Assembly: GCF_002140915.1 (NCBI RefSeq)
Contig: NZ_NGKU01000001.1
Coordinates: forward strand, 3,121,003 to 3,185,002
Length of the DNA: 64,000 nt
Source: Candidatus Enterococcus testudinis
Lineage (GTDB): Bacteria; Bacillota; Bacilli; Lactobacillales; Enterococcaceae
Reading direction: 5' to 3'
The position numbers and the translations under genes are program-made. This document shows positions 9,525 through 19,980 of the stretch, in pieces. The number at the start of each line of letters is the position of its first letter. The stretch's first letter is position 1. The notes under the pieces are model-generated. The model did no database searches. It saw only the letters and a list, made by a program, of their open reading frames with translations, and was not told the DNA's origin.

Positions 9525-12500
9525 TTATTGCAAGCGATCTTCTGCTGTTTCGATTTGTTGGTTCAACGCATCGTCGGCATTTTTAGCTTCTGTTTGTGCT
9601 TTTTGCTCTAATTCGCGAGCAGTTTGTTGTTCAGCAAATTTTGTTAAGGCATCGACGGTGATCAAGTCATCATCGTCATCATCCATGTCGCGCAATTCGA
9701 TTTCTGCATCATCGATATCCAAGACACGCATGTCTAGACCTAATGATTGCAATTCTTTGACTAATACGCGGAATGATTCTGGTACGCCTGGTTTTGGAAT
9801 TGGTTCACCTTTGACGATGGCTTCGTATGTTTTCACACGACCTACAACGTCATCAGATTTGTATGTCAAGATTTCTTGCAATGTATACGCAGCACCATAT
9901 GCTTCCAGTGCCCATACTTCCATTTCTCCGAAACGTTGTCCACCAAATTGGGCTTTACCACCCAATGGTTGTTGTGTAACCAATGAGTATGGTCCAATAG
10001 AACGGGCATGCAATTTATCATCGACCATGTGGGCCAATTTGATCATGTACATGACACCAACAGAGATACGACCATCAAATGGTTCTCCGGTACGGCCATC
10101 ATAAAGGACAGTTTTGGCATCGCTGGCCATACCAGCTTCTGCAACGGTTGCCCAAACATCTTCATCGCTGGCACCATCAAAGACTGGTGTTGCCACATGG
10201 ATACCTAGTTGGCGAGCAGCCATTCCTAAGTGTAATTCCAATACTTGTCCGATGTTCATCCGAGAAGGTACCCCTAATGGGTTCAACATGATATCGACTG
10301 GTGTGCCGTCTGGTAAGAAAGGCATGTCTTCTTCAGGCATGATGCGTGAAACGACCCCTTTGTTTCCGTGACGTCCGGCCATCTTATCGCCTTCATGGAT
10401 TTTACGTTTTTGTACGATATATACGCGAACCAGCATATTGACACCAGGTGACAATTCATCGCCAGCTTCACGAGTAAAGATTTTGACATCATGGACGATA
10501 CCGCCGCCGCCGTGAGGGACACGTAATGACGTATCGCGGACTTCGCGGGCTTTTTCACCAAAGATTGCATGCAATAAGCGTTCTTCAGCGGACAGTTCAG
10601 TTACACCTTTTGGCGTGACTTTACCGACAAGCAAATCACCATCTTTGACTTCAGCACCAATGCGGATGATTCCCATTTCGTCTAAGTCTTTCAATGCGTC
10701 TTCCCCAACGTTCGGGATTTCGCGGGTGATTTCTTCAGGTCCTAATTTTGTATCACGGGCTTCTGATTCATATTCTTCAATATGGACAGAGGTGTAGACA
10801 TCATCTTTGACCAAACGACGGCTCATGATGATGGCATCTTCATAGTTGTACCCTTCCCAAGTCATGAATGCGACTAAGACGTTTTGACCTAGGGCCATTT
10901 CGCCATTTTCCATAGAAGGGCCATCTGCTAAGATATCGCCTTTTTCTACTTTTTCGCCAAGGGCAACCAATGGGCGTTGGTTATAACTTGTACCTGAGTT
11001 TGAACGACGGAATTTTGTCACTGAATAAACGTCTAATGCACCATTGTCGCGACGAACGCGTACTTCAGAAGCATCCACATATTCAACAACACCATCTTGT
11101 TTACATAGCAATGCAGCACCTGAGTCATGGGCTGATTTGTATTCCATACCAGTACCGACCCAAGGGGATTTAGGGTTGATCAACGGTACAGCTTGCCGCT
11201 GCATGTTGGCACCCATCAAGGCACGGTTGGAGTCATCGTTTTCTAAGAAAGGAATACATGCAGTCGCGACAGCAACTACTTGTTTCGGTGAAACGTCCAT
11301 GTAATCGACTTTATCGATCGTTACTTCCAAGTTCTCAGAAGTAGCACGGGCCATCACGACATCATTTACAAATGATCCATCTTCGTTCAACAAGCTATTT
11401 GCTTGGGCAACAACGTAATGGTCTTCGGTGTCGGCTGTTAAGTAATCGATTTTGTCTGTTACACGACCTGTTTCGCGGTCAACACGACGGTAAGGTGTTT
11501 CGATAAAGCCATATTTATTGACCTTCGCATATGACGCCAAGCTATTGATCAACCCGATATTTGGTCCTTCAGGTGTTTCAATCGGACACATACGGCCATA
11601 GTGGGAATAGTGAACGTCTCGAACTTCGTAGCCGGCACGGTCACGAGTCAAACCACCAGGTCCTAAGGCAGATAGACGACGTTTGTGGGTCAACTCACCC
11701 AGTGGGTTTGTTTGGTCCATGAACTGTGACAACTGAGAAGAACCAAAGAATTCTTTGATACTTGCTACAACAGGACGGATATTGATCAATTGTTGTGGTG
11801 TCAATGTTTCCGTGTCTTGAATAGACATCCGTTCACGAACCACACGTTCCATCCGCGCCAAACCGATACGGAATTGGTTTTGCAACAATTCACCGACTGA
11901 ACGGATCCGACGATTGCCTAAGTGATCGATATCATCGACATTGCCGATATTTTCCATCAAGTTGAAGAAATAACTCATTGATGCAATAATATCCGCTGGG
12001 CGGACAGTCCGTGTTGCTGTATCTGGATAGCCATTACCAATGACGTTGACTTCTTGTTCAGGGTCTTTTGGTGAAAAGACTTTGATCACTTGTACTGTCA
12101 TTGGTTCAGTCACGACACCATCTTCAGAAGGATAGTACGTCACGCTGTTCAAGCCATTGTCGATGAAGGCGCCCAATGTTTCCATAACTTGGTGTGTCAA
12201 AACAGTACCTTTTTCAACGATGATTTCGCCTGTTTCAGGATCAACCAATGTTTCTGCTAAAGTAAGATTCAATAAACGTGTTTTCAAATCTAATTTTTTG
12301 TTGACTTTGTAACGACCAACATTTGCTAAGTCGTAACGTTTTGGATCGAAGAAGCGGGCATTCAGCAAACTTCTTGAGCTGTCTGCTGTTTTGGGCTCGC
12401 CTGGACGCAGACGTTCGTAAACATCTTTCAATCCTTCTTCTGTACGAGAATCGCTTGCGTTTTTGTGCAAGTCTTTTTCGATCGTATTGCGTAATGAATC

Positions 12501-13142
12501 ACTGTCACCGAAAATTTCAAAGATGGTGTCATCTGAACCGAACCCTAAAGCACGGACCAAGACAGTCAAAGGAATTTTACGGGTACGGTCGATCCGTACG
12601 TAAGAGATATCTTTGGCATCTGTTTCCATTTCCAACCATGCGCCACGGTTAGGGATGACCGTTGAGCCAAATCCTTCTTTTCCGTTTTTGTCCACTTTAC
12701 CGTGGAAATAGACACCTGGAGAACGAACCAACTGAGAAACGATAACCCGTTCTGCTCCGTTGATAATGAATGTGCCTTGTTCTGTCATCAATGGGAAATC
12801 GCCAAAGAAGACTTCTTGTGATTTGATTTCGCCAGTTTCACGGTTTGTCAGACGCAATGTCACGTGCAATGGTGCTGAATAGTTCGCATCATGGGCACGG
12901 GCTTCTTCTACTGTGTACTTCGGTTCTTTCAATTCGTAATCAACAAATTCAAGGGACAAGTTGCCATTAAATCCTTCGATCGGCAAAATATCTTCAAACA
13001 TTTCTCTTAGGCCCTCATCAAGGAACCATTGGTAAGAGTCGGTTTGAATTTCAATCAAATTCGGTAATTCTAATACTTCACTGATCCGTGCGAAACTTCT
13101 ACGTTCGCGGTGCTTTCCGTATTTTACTACGTGTCCAGCCAA
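9525..13142 (-). CDS. rpoB: RNA polymerase beta subunit
   Basis: Beta subunit of RNA polymerase, 1205 aa from the TTG at 13142 ([17 protein letters not shown]), which has GAGGTG 6 nt upstream; a GTG three codons earlier lacks proper spacing. The rifampicin-resistance region near residue 470 reads [20 protein letters not shown], with the usual Ser, Gln, Asp, His and Arg residues of sensitive enzymes. The C-terminal [13 protein letters not shown] lysine region is intact. The acidic tail (runs of Asp near the C-terminus) is typical of enterococci. It is transcribed with rpoC from the consensus promoter at 13375-13403. Confidence 0.98.
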   Translation of the reverse strand: MAGHVVKYGKHRERRSFARISEVLELPNLIEIQTDSYQWFLDEGLREMFEDILPIEGFNGNLSLEFVDYELKEPKYTVEEARAHDANYSAPLHVTLRLTNRETGEIKSQEVFFGDFPLMTEQGTFIINGAERVIVSQLVRSPGVYFHGKVDKNGKEGFGSTVIPNRGAWLEMETDAKDISYVRIDRTRKIPLTVLVRALGFGSDDTIFEIFGDSDSLRNTIEKDLHKNASDSRTEEGLKDVYERLRPGEPKTADSSRSLLNARFFDPKRYDLANVGRYKVNKKLDLKTRLLNLTLAETLVDPETGEIIVEKGTVLTHQVMETLGAFIDNGLNSVTYYPSEDGVVTEPMTVQVIKVFSPKDPEQEVNVIGNGYPDTATRTVRPADIIASMSYFFNLMENIGNVDDIDHLGNRRIRSVGELLQNQFRIGLARMERVVRERMSIQDTETLTPQQLINIRPVVASIKEFFGSSQLSQFMDQTNPLGELTHKRRLSALGPGGLTRDRAGYEVRDVHYSHYGRMCPIETPEGPNIGLINSLASYAKVNKYGFIETPYRRVDRETGRVTDKIDYLTADTEDHYVVAQANSLLNEDGSFVNDVVMARATSENLEVTIDKVDYMDVSPKQVVAVATACIPFLENDDSNRALMGANMQRQAVPLINPKSPWVGTGMEYKSAHDSGAALLCKQDGVVEYVDASEVRVRRDNGALDVYSVTKFRRSNSGTSYNQRPLVALGEKVEKGDILADGPSMENGEMALGQNVLVAFMTWEGYNYEDAIIMSRRLVKDDVYTSVHIEEYESEARDTKLGPEEITREIPNVGEDALKDLDEMGIIRIGAEVKDGDLLVGKVTPKGVTELSAEERLLHAIFGEKAREVRDTSLRVPHGGGGIVHDVKIFTREAGDELSPGVNMLVRVYIVQKRKIHEGDKMAGRHGNKGVVSRIMPEEDMPFLPDGTPVDIMLNPLGVPSRMNIGQVLELHLGMAARQLGIHVATPVFDGASDEDVWATVAEAGMASDAKTVLYDGRTGEPFDGRISVGVMYMIKLAHMVDDKLHARSIGPYSLVTQQPLGGKAQFGGQRFGEMEVWALEAYGAAYTLQEILTYKSDDVVGRVKTYEAIVKGEPIPKPGVPESFRVLVKELQSLGLDMRVLDIDDAEIELRDMDDDDDDLITVDALTKFAEQQTARELEQKAQTEAKNADDALNQQIETAEDRLQ

Positions 13143-13374
13143 GCTCTTCACCTCTTCATAAAGTCTTTCAAAAAGGCTATCCGATTATTTACAAAACTAT
13201 TACAAATATTAAGTATATGTAACAGAAAGCATTTTTTGCGGCATTTAGGCAAAAAAAAACCAAAAATAGAACGGATGCATTGGGCATTTTCTACTTTTGT
13301 TTTGCTATTCCTACGCCGAAACGGACAATATTTCGTTTCTGCTTTTTTCGTTCAGATAGTTTTTGCAACTCCTT

Positions 13375-13403
13375 ATTATACAGATGAAACACTTTTCTGT
13401 CAA
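13375..13403 (-). promoter_or_regulatory. Consensus sigma-A promoter of rpoBC, with long leader
   Basis: TTGACA (13403-13398), exactly 17 bp, TATAAT (13380-13375): a perfect vegetative promoter on the minus strand. It leaves an untranslated leader of about 220 nt before rpoB. Within 13152-13575 I see no gene; the remainder is A+T-rich leader and birA promoter DNA. Confidence 0.9.
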
Positions 13404-13575
13404 GCTTTCATTGGAAGTTCCAGTCCTTTTCTACCAACCGCAAATACTAAGAATTCCTAAAGAATATTTGGGGGCGCTGTACCTGTGATTTTATGTAAAA
13501 ATTCTTTGCTTTTTCTTATTTTCTTGCTATGCTTACGAAAACGTTACACGTGAAACAATTGAAAGGAAACCGGCT

Positions 13576-14538
13576 ATGACAACCAAAGAAAAAATCCTCC
13601 TATTATTGCAGCAATCAGACGTCGTCCTCTCGGGTGAAAAAATCGCTCAATCATTGACCATATCCCGGACAGCAGTCTGGAAAGCCATCAAAGAATTGGA
13701 AAAAGAAGGCTATCAATTTGATCATCTGGCCAATGGCTATCGCTATCTTTCTACTGATTTATACAACGCCGCAGTCTTGCAGAAAGAGTTGCCGATGATT
13801 CCTACCATCGAAGCCAGTGATGCCACCGAATCAACCATGAAGGAAGCCAAACTTGCCGCCCTTGATCCTACCGTGGCGACACCTGCCTTGTTTCTGACGG
13901 AAACCCAAATTGGCGGGCACGGACGCTTCAATCGTCCTTTCTTTTCGCCAAAAAAACAAGGAATCTACATGAGTCTGCTGTTGAAGCCCAACCAATCTTT
14001 CCAAGAATTGCCACAATATACAGTGTTGGCAGCTGTAGCAGTTTCTGAGGCAATCGATGCATTATTGGGTAAAAAAACGGCGATTAAATGGGTCAACGAT
14101 ATCTATCTAGACGGCAAGAAGATTTGCGGCATTCTATCTGAAGCCACCAGCGATTTCGAAAGCGGCCGTATCACTTCGATCATTATTGGCGTTGGTATCA
14201 GCTTCTCGATTCCGCAGACCGACTTTCCCGCTGAGATTCGCGACAAGGCGACAAGTTTGTTTGCCGGTGGCGAAACACCGCCATTTTCTCGTAGTGCATT
14301 GATTGCGGAAATCTGGACGCGCTTTTTCGCTTTATTGGCGCAATTACCCAACGATGACTATCTAGATCGTTACCGTCAGAAATCTTTTGTCTTGGGTCGC
14401 ACTGTCCAATTTACCCAACAAGGGGTGACTTATACGGGCATCGCCCAAGATATCACGGCCACCGGTGAATTGGTGGTACAAACCGCCCATGAGCAAAAAA
14501 TCCTGTCTTCAGGTGAAATCAGTTTAGAAAAATATTAA
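13576..14538 (+). CDS. birA: Bifunctional biotin-protein ligase / biotin repressor BirA
   Basis: Attaches biotin to acceptor lysines of carboxylases and, through its N-terminal winged helix (residues 1-60, ending in the EKEGYQFDHLANGYR wing), represses biotin genes. The protein has 320 aa, the full two-domain length. In the ligase domain, GGHGRFNRPFFSPKKQGIYM (near residue 113) corresponds to the biotinyl-AMP loop and KWVNDIYLDGKKICGIL (near residue 173) to the KWPND motif. AAAGGAAA lies about 8 nt upstream of the ATG. It is monocistronic, diverges from rpoB and shares a terminator with the convergent dmkA. Confidence 0.95.
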   Translation: MTTKEKILLLLQQSDVVLSGEKIAQSLTISRTAVWKAIKELEKEGYQFDHLANGYRYLSTDLYNAAVLQKELPMIPTIEASDATESTMKEAKLAALDPTVATPALFLTETQIGGHGRFNRPFFSPKKQGIYMSLLLKPNQSFQELPQYTVLAAVAVSEAIDALLGKKTAIKWVNDIYLDGKKICGILSEATSDFESGRITSIIIGVGISFSIPQTDFPAEIRDKATSLFAGGETPPFSRSALIAEIWTRFFALLAQLPNDDYLDRYRQKSFVLGRTVQFTQQGVTYTGIAQDITATGELVVQTAHEQKILSSGEISLEKY

Positions 14539-14547
14539 ACACAAACA

Positions 14548-14602
14548 AACAGCGTCCGCTGCTGATCCACTCTTTGGTGATCAGCGCAGACGCTGTTTTT
14601 TT
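14548..14602. terminator. Bidirectional terminator, birA/dmkA
   Basis: AACAGCGTC pairs with GACGCTGTT, with an internal CTGATC/GATCAG extension, then a T-run. The T-run overlaps the dmkA stop codon. Confidence 0.8.
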
Positions 14603-15554
14603 AGACCATTTGCCACAAGAAACAAAGGAACAAGCCGAGTGCATAGCAGCTATTGAATAAAATCATGTTTTTGATTGAATAGCCAAAACTCTTTGGCTGC
14701 GGCAAACTGGCTTGATGGGCTTTCAAATTCTGACGGATTTTTGGCAACGATAAGAAGACCAGTAAGATCGGCCATTGAAAAATACCAAACAAGAAGCCTA
14801 GCAACAGGACGACATAAGAAGCCAACATCATCCCTTGAAACAATTGGATCCCATGTTGGCGACCAATATAATAAACCAACGTATAGCGATGGTTCTCAAT
14901 GTCTGTTTCTAAGTCCCGCAAGTTATTGGCCAACATAATATTGGCAATTGTAAAGACCAGCGGCAACGAGGCCAATACAATAGCGCAGACTGCCCACAGA
15001 TTGCCGACCAAGCCGAAGGTGCCACTGGCAAAGTCTAAGGCCAAATAAAAGACCTTTTGCTCCACGGTATTGATATAGATCGTAATCGCAAAAATCCCCA
15101 GTCCCATCGTGAACCCACTAAAGACTTCCCCTAAAGGCATCCGCGACAGCGGGATCGGCCCAAAGGTATAAAAGACCCCAATAAAACAAACCACTCCACC
15201 CATGACCAGCAGCAACCAGCCAGTGGCATAAGTCAGATACAAGCCAATCACAAAGGTCAGAGCCAGCATCCCAAAAATCATATTGCGGACCACTGTTTCC
15301 GGTACTTTTTCTCGTCCAATGACATTGTGCTCAAACTTGTAGGTATCTGATTTGGCTTTTTTAAAATCCATATAATTATTGATCGAGGTCGTGGTCAAAT
15401 CAAAGACCAACATCCCCAGAAAGAAAATCAAGGTATTCAGGGGATGATATTCATGAAAGTACACCAGCGAAAACAAGACCCCCATGATAAACGGGAACAC
15501 ACTTGCTACCTTGGTCCGAAGCTCGACAACTTCTAAAAACACCGAAAGGGACAT
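14601..15554 (-). CDS. dmkA: UbiA-family prenyltransferase of the EET locus (DmkA/MenA-like)
   Basis: Integral-membrane prenyltransferase that joins DHNA to a polyprenyl chain to make demethylmenaquinone. The protein has 317 aa and about eight or nine membrane segments. Both aspartate-rich metal/diphosphate motifs are present: NNYMDFKKAKSD near residue 60 and NNLRDLETDIENH near residue 210. It sits 10 bp after fmnB on the same strand, and dmkB lies on the far side of the locus. In Listeria the equivalent gene (dmkA) makes a quinone dedicated to extracellular electron transfer; that role is inferred here from the conserved neighbourhood. A general MenA function is the alternative. Confidence 0.87.
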   Translation of the reverse strand: MSLSVFLEVVELRTKVASVFPFIMGVLFSLVYFHEYHPLNTLIFFLGMLVFDLTTTSINNYMDFKKAKSDTYKFEHNVIGREKVPETVVRNMIFGMLALTFVIGLYLTYATGWLLLVMGGVVCFIGVFYTFGPIPLSRMPLGEVFSGFTMGLGIFAITIYINTVEQKVFYLALDFASGTFGLVGNLWAVCAIVLASLPLVFTIANIMLANNLRDLETDIENHRYTLVYYIGRQHGIQLFQGMMLASYVVLLLGFLFGIFQWPILLVFLSLPKIRQNLKAHQASLPQPKSFGYSIKNMILFNSCYALGLFLCFLWQMV

Positions 15555-15564
15555 TTGACTCCTC

Positions 15565-16641
15565 CTACTCTAAATCTGAACGATCGCCCATTGTATAACC
15601 TGATTCATCGGATAGTTCAAAAGTATCTTTGATACCGTCCGTGACATAGACCTTGTCTTCTTTGGTAATGAAAATCGCATCGGTACCATCTTCTGTATGT
15701 TGTTCGATATAAGCCAGTCCTTCTTTGACACCTTTGTCGAATGCTACTGTCGTTAAGCCATCGCCATCAATTGATTTGTCAGTGATCACGGTGACACTGG
15801 CCACATCGTTGTCATAGGGATAACCAGTTTCGGAATCAAAAATATGGTGATACGTCTTATTGCCGACTTTAAGATAGCGTTCATAAATACCTGAGGTCAC
15901 CACTGTTTTATTGGTTTCCTTGATACTGCCAATGATCGAACCGCGGGATTTATTCGGATCTTGGATACCGACATTCCAAGGCTCATCTTCGCCACGATTG
16001 CTGTGACCCAATACATAAACATTGCCACCCAAATCTACGATAGCCGACGTCACGCCATTGTCTTTCAATACTTTGACCACTTCATCCGTGATATACCCTT
16101 TGGCGATCGCACCTAAATCAAGGATCATCCCTTTGTCAGGCAAATAAACCGTTTGGTCATCATCATTGAATGCAACTTTTTTGTAATCGATATGCTGCAA
16201 GGCGTCATCGATCTCAGACTGTTCTGGTTTGCGGGCATCGTCAAAGCCGATGCGCCACAATTGGGTAATGGCTCCAATTGCCATGTTGAACCCGCCATCG
16301 GATTTTTCACTATAGGCATAGGCATCTTTTAGCAAGGAATAAATATCATCTGACACTTTGACTGGTTTGATCCCAGCTTGTGCATTGATATCATCTATTT
16401 CAGAGCCCGATTGATTAATGGTGATCTTGTCACCTAATTCTTTGATCCGTGCAAAAGCCGGCTCCATCGCCGCTTCTTTGCCTTCATCATAAATACGGAT
16501 ACGGGTATAAGTGCCTAACAAAAATTCTTCTTGATAGTAAGGATCTTCTCGCAGTGTCGTTGTTTCCTTATTGCTGCCGCATGCTGCCAACATTGTGACA
16601 CATAAAACAATCATCAGAAAAAACGGTAATTTCTTTTTCAT
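15565..16641 (-). CDS. fmnB: ApbE-type FMN transferase lipoprotein
   Basis: Transfers FMN from FAD onto Thr/Ser of extracytoplasmic flavoproteins. The protein has 358 aa from the ATG at 16641 (GAGG 6 nt upstream; a second ATG lies one codon before). The signal peptide ends in the lipobox LAAC (Cys21), so it is anchored on the outer face of the membrane. ApbE features include GAIAKGYITDEV near residue 183 and DLGGNVYVLG near residue 210. The natural substrate is very likely PplA, encoded beyond the accessory block. It is co-oriented with dmkA. In Listeria the counterpart (fmnB) directly adjoins pplA; here about 8 kb intervenes. Confidence 0.9.
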   Translation of the reverse strand: MKKKLPFFLMIVLCVTMLAACGSNKETTTLREDPYYQEEFLLGTYTRIRIYDEGKEAAMEPAFARIKELGDKITINQSGSEIDDINAQAGIKPVKVSDDIYSLLKDAYAYSEKSDGGFNMAIGAITQLWRIGFDDARKPEQSEIDDALQHIDYKKVAFNDDDQTVYLPDKGMILDLGAIAKGYITDEVVKVLKDNGVTSAIVDLGGNVYVLGHSNRGEDEPWNVGIQDPNKSRGSIIGSIKETNKTVVTSGIYERYLKVGNKTYHHIFDSETGYPYDNDVASVTVITDKSIDGDGLTTVAFDKGVKEGLAYIEQHTEDGTDAIFITKEDKVYVTDGIKDTFELSDESGYTMGDRSDLE

Positions 16642-16905
16642 CATTTTCCTCTTTTCTATTGACTTCAACCACCATATCATAGCCTTTTTTGGGAAAGATG
16701 AAAAGGGTTTTTCTATGATTTGGCAGTGGTTTTATGATTCTTTAAGGGTAAAAAACTATGGCAAATACCAATTACATGTCCAAAAAGGATAGAAGAGGAA
16801 TGGGTCAATGTATGAACAGATAAAAAAGGCATCCGAAGATACCTTGATAGTAAGCATATGATATGTCTAATTTTGTGCAAACTCAAACAATGCAAAATCT
16901 AACGC

Positions 16906-17556
16906 TTATTCTTTAGAAACTGGTTTAAGCCTGCGATCTTCTATCAGATACATCTCATGACACAAATCATCTAGATCGATTTGATTATGACTTGTCAAAA
17001 GAATTGTTTTTCCTTCTTTATATAATGTCATGACGAGTTCTTTTACGATTGAAACCGATTTGGCATCTAAAGCATTAAAGGGTTCGTCCAGAATAATAAT
17101 ATCCTGATTTTCCATTACTGCCTGAATAATACCCAATTTTTGTTTCATCCCCAATGAATAGTTCTTCACCAATGTCTTATCATTAGGATCTAATCCTACT
17201 AACTGCATCAGCTCAATAATTCTGTCTTCATTGATTTTGTTCTGAATACCAGCAAGATAGTTTAAATTTGCTAGTCCAGTATACACGCCAATAAAGCCTG
17301 GGCTATCCACTAAAAGTCCTAAGTCTGTTGCAAAATCTATTCCCCCATCGCCTAGTTTCACATCACGAATAAAGACGCCCCCTTTATCTGCATGGTAAAT
17401 GCCAGCAATGATTTTAAACAATACCGACTTTCCACTACCATTCTCTCCGATAAAGCCCACTATTTTAGGTCTATCAATGGTTAACTGTAAATCTGAAAAG
17501 ATAGATCGCTTTTTAAAGGTCATTTCAATGTTTTCTAATGCAATAATATGATTCAC
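16906..17556 (-). CDS. ABC transporter ATP-binding protein of the accessory peptide locus
   Basis: ATPase subunit, 216 aa. Walker A GENGSGKS near residue 36, ABC signature YSLGMKQKLGI near residue 128, Walker B IIILDEPFNALD near residue 152 and switch histidine in LLTSHN near residue 188 are all intact, so it should hydrolyse ATP. It is the last of a run of four co-oriented genes behind the secreted-peptide gene, 27 bp after the nearest permease. Similar ATPases accompany DUF2705-type or bacteriocin-immunity membrane proteins. It could export the peptide, protect the producer, or both. The sequence is visibly richer in A+T than fmnB next door. Confidence 0.85.
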   Translation of the reverse strand: MNHIIALENIEMTFKKRSIFSDLQLTIDRPKIVGFIGENGSGKSVLFKIIAGIYHADKGGVFIRDVKLGDGGIDFATDLGLLVDSPGFIGVYTGLANLNYLAGIQNKINEDRIIELMQLVGLDPNDKTLVKNYSLGMKQKLGIIQAVMENQDIIILDEPFNALDAKSVSIVKELVMTLYKEGKTILLTSHNQIDLDDLCHEMYLIEDRRLKPVSKE

Positions 17557-17583
17557 TGTATATCACTCCTATTTTTAATTTTT

Positions 17584-18363
17584 TTAACGAGAAAAAACAT
17601 GTCTGAAGCCTTTTTTCCATATGATAAAATAGCCAACAACAAATGAGACTAGTAATATACCTGCCGCGACAACACTTGCTGGCACAAATTTCTGACCGAG
17701 CATGACCAATCTTTGAATCGATGATATGCCCACTGGCAAGTATATAGACAGATTGAAAAACAAGAGGCTATACAATCCTATACAAGATAAAAAGGATACT
17801 ACTGTATTTTTACTAAAAGCATATATCATCAAATAAAACATTTGTAACGTCATGAGTTCACAGATTTTCAAGATACTTGTGATAAAGAGAAGCTGTAAGA
17901 CAGGTACATGAATAAAAAAACCTTGATTCGTCTCAAGAATGTCCGTAACAGAGAAGTAAGATGTATCTGTAGAAAATATAAATGTGATACTTGCAACGAA
18001 GATGGCATACAGAAGAACATAGACGGTTATGACGAAAAAATGAACTATTTGCATTTGCCTAAAACTCCTACGAAAGTTTCCAAGCCGAATTATCAGTGCG
18101 TTATTGCTAAACGCATCCTCTGCCATCACCATGCTGATAAAATAAATTGGCGTACAATGTAAAATCAATATCTTCACAAAATCAAGTAAATGTACATATC
18201 CTTGGCCATAACCAAGCCCTGAATGTATAATCAACTCTTCTTTAGAGAAGACACCTACATACAAAGCATCTAATATTGTGAGCATTGAAAGTACGATCAG
18301 TGTTATCATGATGATTTTTTTAGACGTAAAATGAGTGAAATACCAGAATAAACCCTTACTCAT
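17584..18363 (-). CDS. Six-helix membrane protein, ABC-transporter permease partner
   Basis: The protein has 259 aa and about six hydrophobic segments (near residues 18-38, 62-85, 108-130, 150-175, 188-212 and 228-250) and no soluble domain. I do not recognise a specific family by motif. Its place between two similar membrane genes and the ATPase suggests an ABC-2/DUF2705-like permease half. The start MSKGLFWYF overlaps the end of the upstream gene by 8 bp, so translation is probably coupled. Codon use is A+T-rich like the rest of the block. Confidence 0.65.
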   Translation of the reverse strand: MSKGLFWYFTHFTSKKIIMITLIVLSMLTILDALYVGVFSKEELIIHSGLGYGQGYVHLLDFVKILILHCTPIYFISMVMAEDAFSNNALIIRLGNFRRSFRQMQIVHFFVITVYVLLYAIFVASITFIFSTDTSYFSVTDILETNQGFFIHVPVLQLLFITSILKICELMTLQMFYLMIYAFSKNTVVSFLSCIGLYSLLFFNLSIYLPVGISSIQRLVMLGQKFVPASVVAAGILLVSFVVGYFIIWKKGFRHVFSR

Positions 18364-19117
18364 AGCTTTTTATCCCCTTACCATTTTTTACACAATAGAG
18401 CACAAGTCCCACGACAAGTAATTGAACAATCAGTATATTAAAAAGCGCATTTTTCGCGATCGCGTGATGTAGAACCAAATAATTATTGATGAATAGATAA
18501 GGGAGGTATTCATCCCAACCCATTTGCAACCCAATCACACCAGTAAGATAAATGGTCCAGGTTACTATATGAATACTACGTTGGGAGATATAGTGTTCTA
18601 TCCATCTAATGATGATAGTGAAAAAAATCAGCCCCATAATCAAAAACAAAGATACAATAGCCAGGGTAATGATTGGTGCAGAAAAGGTCTCTCGGTACAC
18701 ATCTAATGGCAGCTCAGGCGATGGAATTCCTCTGAACTCAAATGTTGCCGGAAAGAGCAGGAAGCCGATCATACCAATAGTGAACAAATGAATACTAACC
18801 ATGAAAATTGCTAGTAAAACACTATTCAATAATTCTTGGAGCCAAAAGTATAGATAGTTTTTACAACGCATCATTACAAGTGCTCTCTGCTTTTTTTTGA
18901 CATTGTTTGCTGCAAAAATATAGAGTGCAAGGAAAATGTATAAGATATAATAATGGTCTGTGATCAACAAAATCATAAATTCAATTGCCGTTAACTCTAA
19001 TTGGTAGCCTGTACTTATATACGTTGACACATAAAAGGAAAAAAGAATCATCACGAATATGGTTTTCCATGAATACAATTCTTTGACTAAATCATATCGA
19101 AAAATAGAATGATTCAT
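18356..19117 (-). CDS. Six-helix membrane protein, ABC-transporter permease partner
   Basis: The protein has 253 aa from the ATG at 19117 (MNHSIFRYDLVKEL), which has AAGGAG about 10 nt upstream; longer in-frame starts overlap the previous gene without a better site. About six hydrophobic segments alternate with short loops. The amphipathic, charged N-terminus before the first helix (Y-D-L-V-K-E-L-Y-S-W) is typical of ABC-2 permeases. It lies in tandem with two other membrane proteins of similar size. Family assignment beyond permease-like is inference. Confidence 0.65.
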   Translation of the reverse strand: MNHSIFRYDLVKELYSWKTIFVMILFSFYVSTYISTGYQLELTAIEFMILLITDHYYILYIFLALYIFAANNVKKKQRALVMMRCKNYLYFWLQELLNSVLLAIFMVSIHLFTIGMIGFLLFPATFEFRGIPSPELPLDVYRETFSAPIITLAIVSLFLIMGLIFFTIIIRWIEHYISQRSIHIVTWTIYLTGVIGLQMGWDEYLPYLFINNYLVLHHAIAKNALFNILIVQLLVVGLVLYCVKNGKGIKSYE

Positions 19118-19137
19118 AAATCGACTACTCCTTGTCA

Positions 19138-19881
19138 TCAATTGAAGACCCCTCTTCTCCTTTGCAAGAGCATGAATGCTGCAATGAAAAGAACAAGGAT
19201 CAAAGGACCAATCAGCAAGCTTGGAATCGTCGTCCATTCAGGGTTCACACGTGTAGGGATAAGTGAAGAAGTCATCGAATATTGTGGTCTACCCAAAATT
19301 GAAAAAATGAAGTTTTCGATAAGAGAATAGATAAACCCACCTGTTGACACAATAAAAATATTCGACGTAAAAAATACTAAATGAAATGTCAACGTGTAAT
19401 ACACTATACCAAGTAACCCGCGCCACAATGATAATAAGAAACCATAAATCAACGGCTGATTCAGTCGAATGCCATCAAAGAAGTACCTCATTTCAACTTC
19501 AGCATCTGTTGCTGGAAAGCGAATATGAATAAGATAGACAACGATAATGAAGCTGATAAACGAAATGAGAAAAATACTCAAGCCACAAAGCAATGCTCCT
19601 GCTTGATATTTTACCTTCAAATATTTTTTTATTTTTATTCTGTTATGTACAAAGGTTAGATACCCCCCTTTGACTTCTAAGAAAAGCAGCGTACAAAAAG
19701 GAATTGTGGCAAATAAAGGAAACAAAAAGTTGAAAAAATCTTGACTGACTTCCCATAATTGCAGATTACTTTCGAACATTGAATTATTATTGACAATCAT
19801 AGAGTAAATCAAAATTATTGCTAGACCACAGAAAAAGGAAATCAATGCTATCCATCTTAATTGTTTTATTTCGTTCATCAT
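19138..19881 (-). CDS. Membrane protein, ABC-transporter permease partner
   Basis: The protein has 247 aa from ATG 19881 (tandem ATGs; AGGAGCG upstream). About six hydrophobic segments are followed by the basic end LLQRRRGVFN. It is the first gene after the perfect hairpin attenuator at 19918-19957, so the membrane/ATPase genes are probably read through from the secreted-peptide gene at reduced level. Three membrane proteins plus one ATPase recall DUF2705-type transporters found beside small secreted peptides, but I recognise this by layout, not by a diagnostic motif. Confidence 0.65.
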   Translation of the reverse strand: MMNEIKQLRWIALISFFCGLAIILIYSMIVNNNSMFESNLQLWEVSQDFFNFLFPLFATIPFCTLLFLEVKGGYLTFVHNRIKIKKYLKVKYQAGALLCGLSIFLISFISFIIVVYLIHIRFPATDAEVEMRYFFDGIRLNQPLIYGFLLSLWRGLLGIVYYTLTFHLVFFTSNIFIVSTGGFIYSLIENFIFSILGRPQYSMTSSLIPTRVNPEWTTIPSLLIGPLILVLFIAAFMLLQRRRGVFN

Positions 19882-19917
19882 AAAATCATCGCTCCTGCCT
19901 TCACTTATATTTGGTTT

Positions 19918-19957
19918 AAAAAAATAAGGCAAATAAAATCCTATTTGCCTTATTTTT
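19918..19957 (-). terminator. Attenuator hairpin between the secreted-peptide gene and its transporter genes
   Basis: A perfect 14-bp stem (19922-19935 with 19942-19955, AAATAAGGCAAATA), 6-nt loop, followed on the minus strand by a run of T. It lies 23 bp after the peptide stop and 37 bp before the first permease. The arrangement lets an abundant peptide mRNA and a scarcer transporter mRNA come from one promoter. Confidence 0.85.
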
Positions 19958-19980
19958 CTTTTCTAACGATTCTTTTAACT

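Noticed and set aside
16801-16870. Small plus-strand ORF (MYEQIKKASEDTLIVSI) between fmnB and the ABC ATPase
   Set aside because: Only 17 codons, weak Shine-Dalgarno and no partner genes; the 16642-16905 gap otherwise shows no gene.
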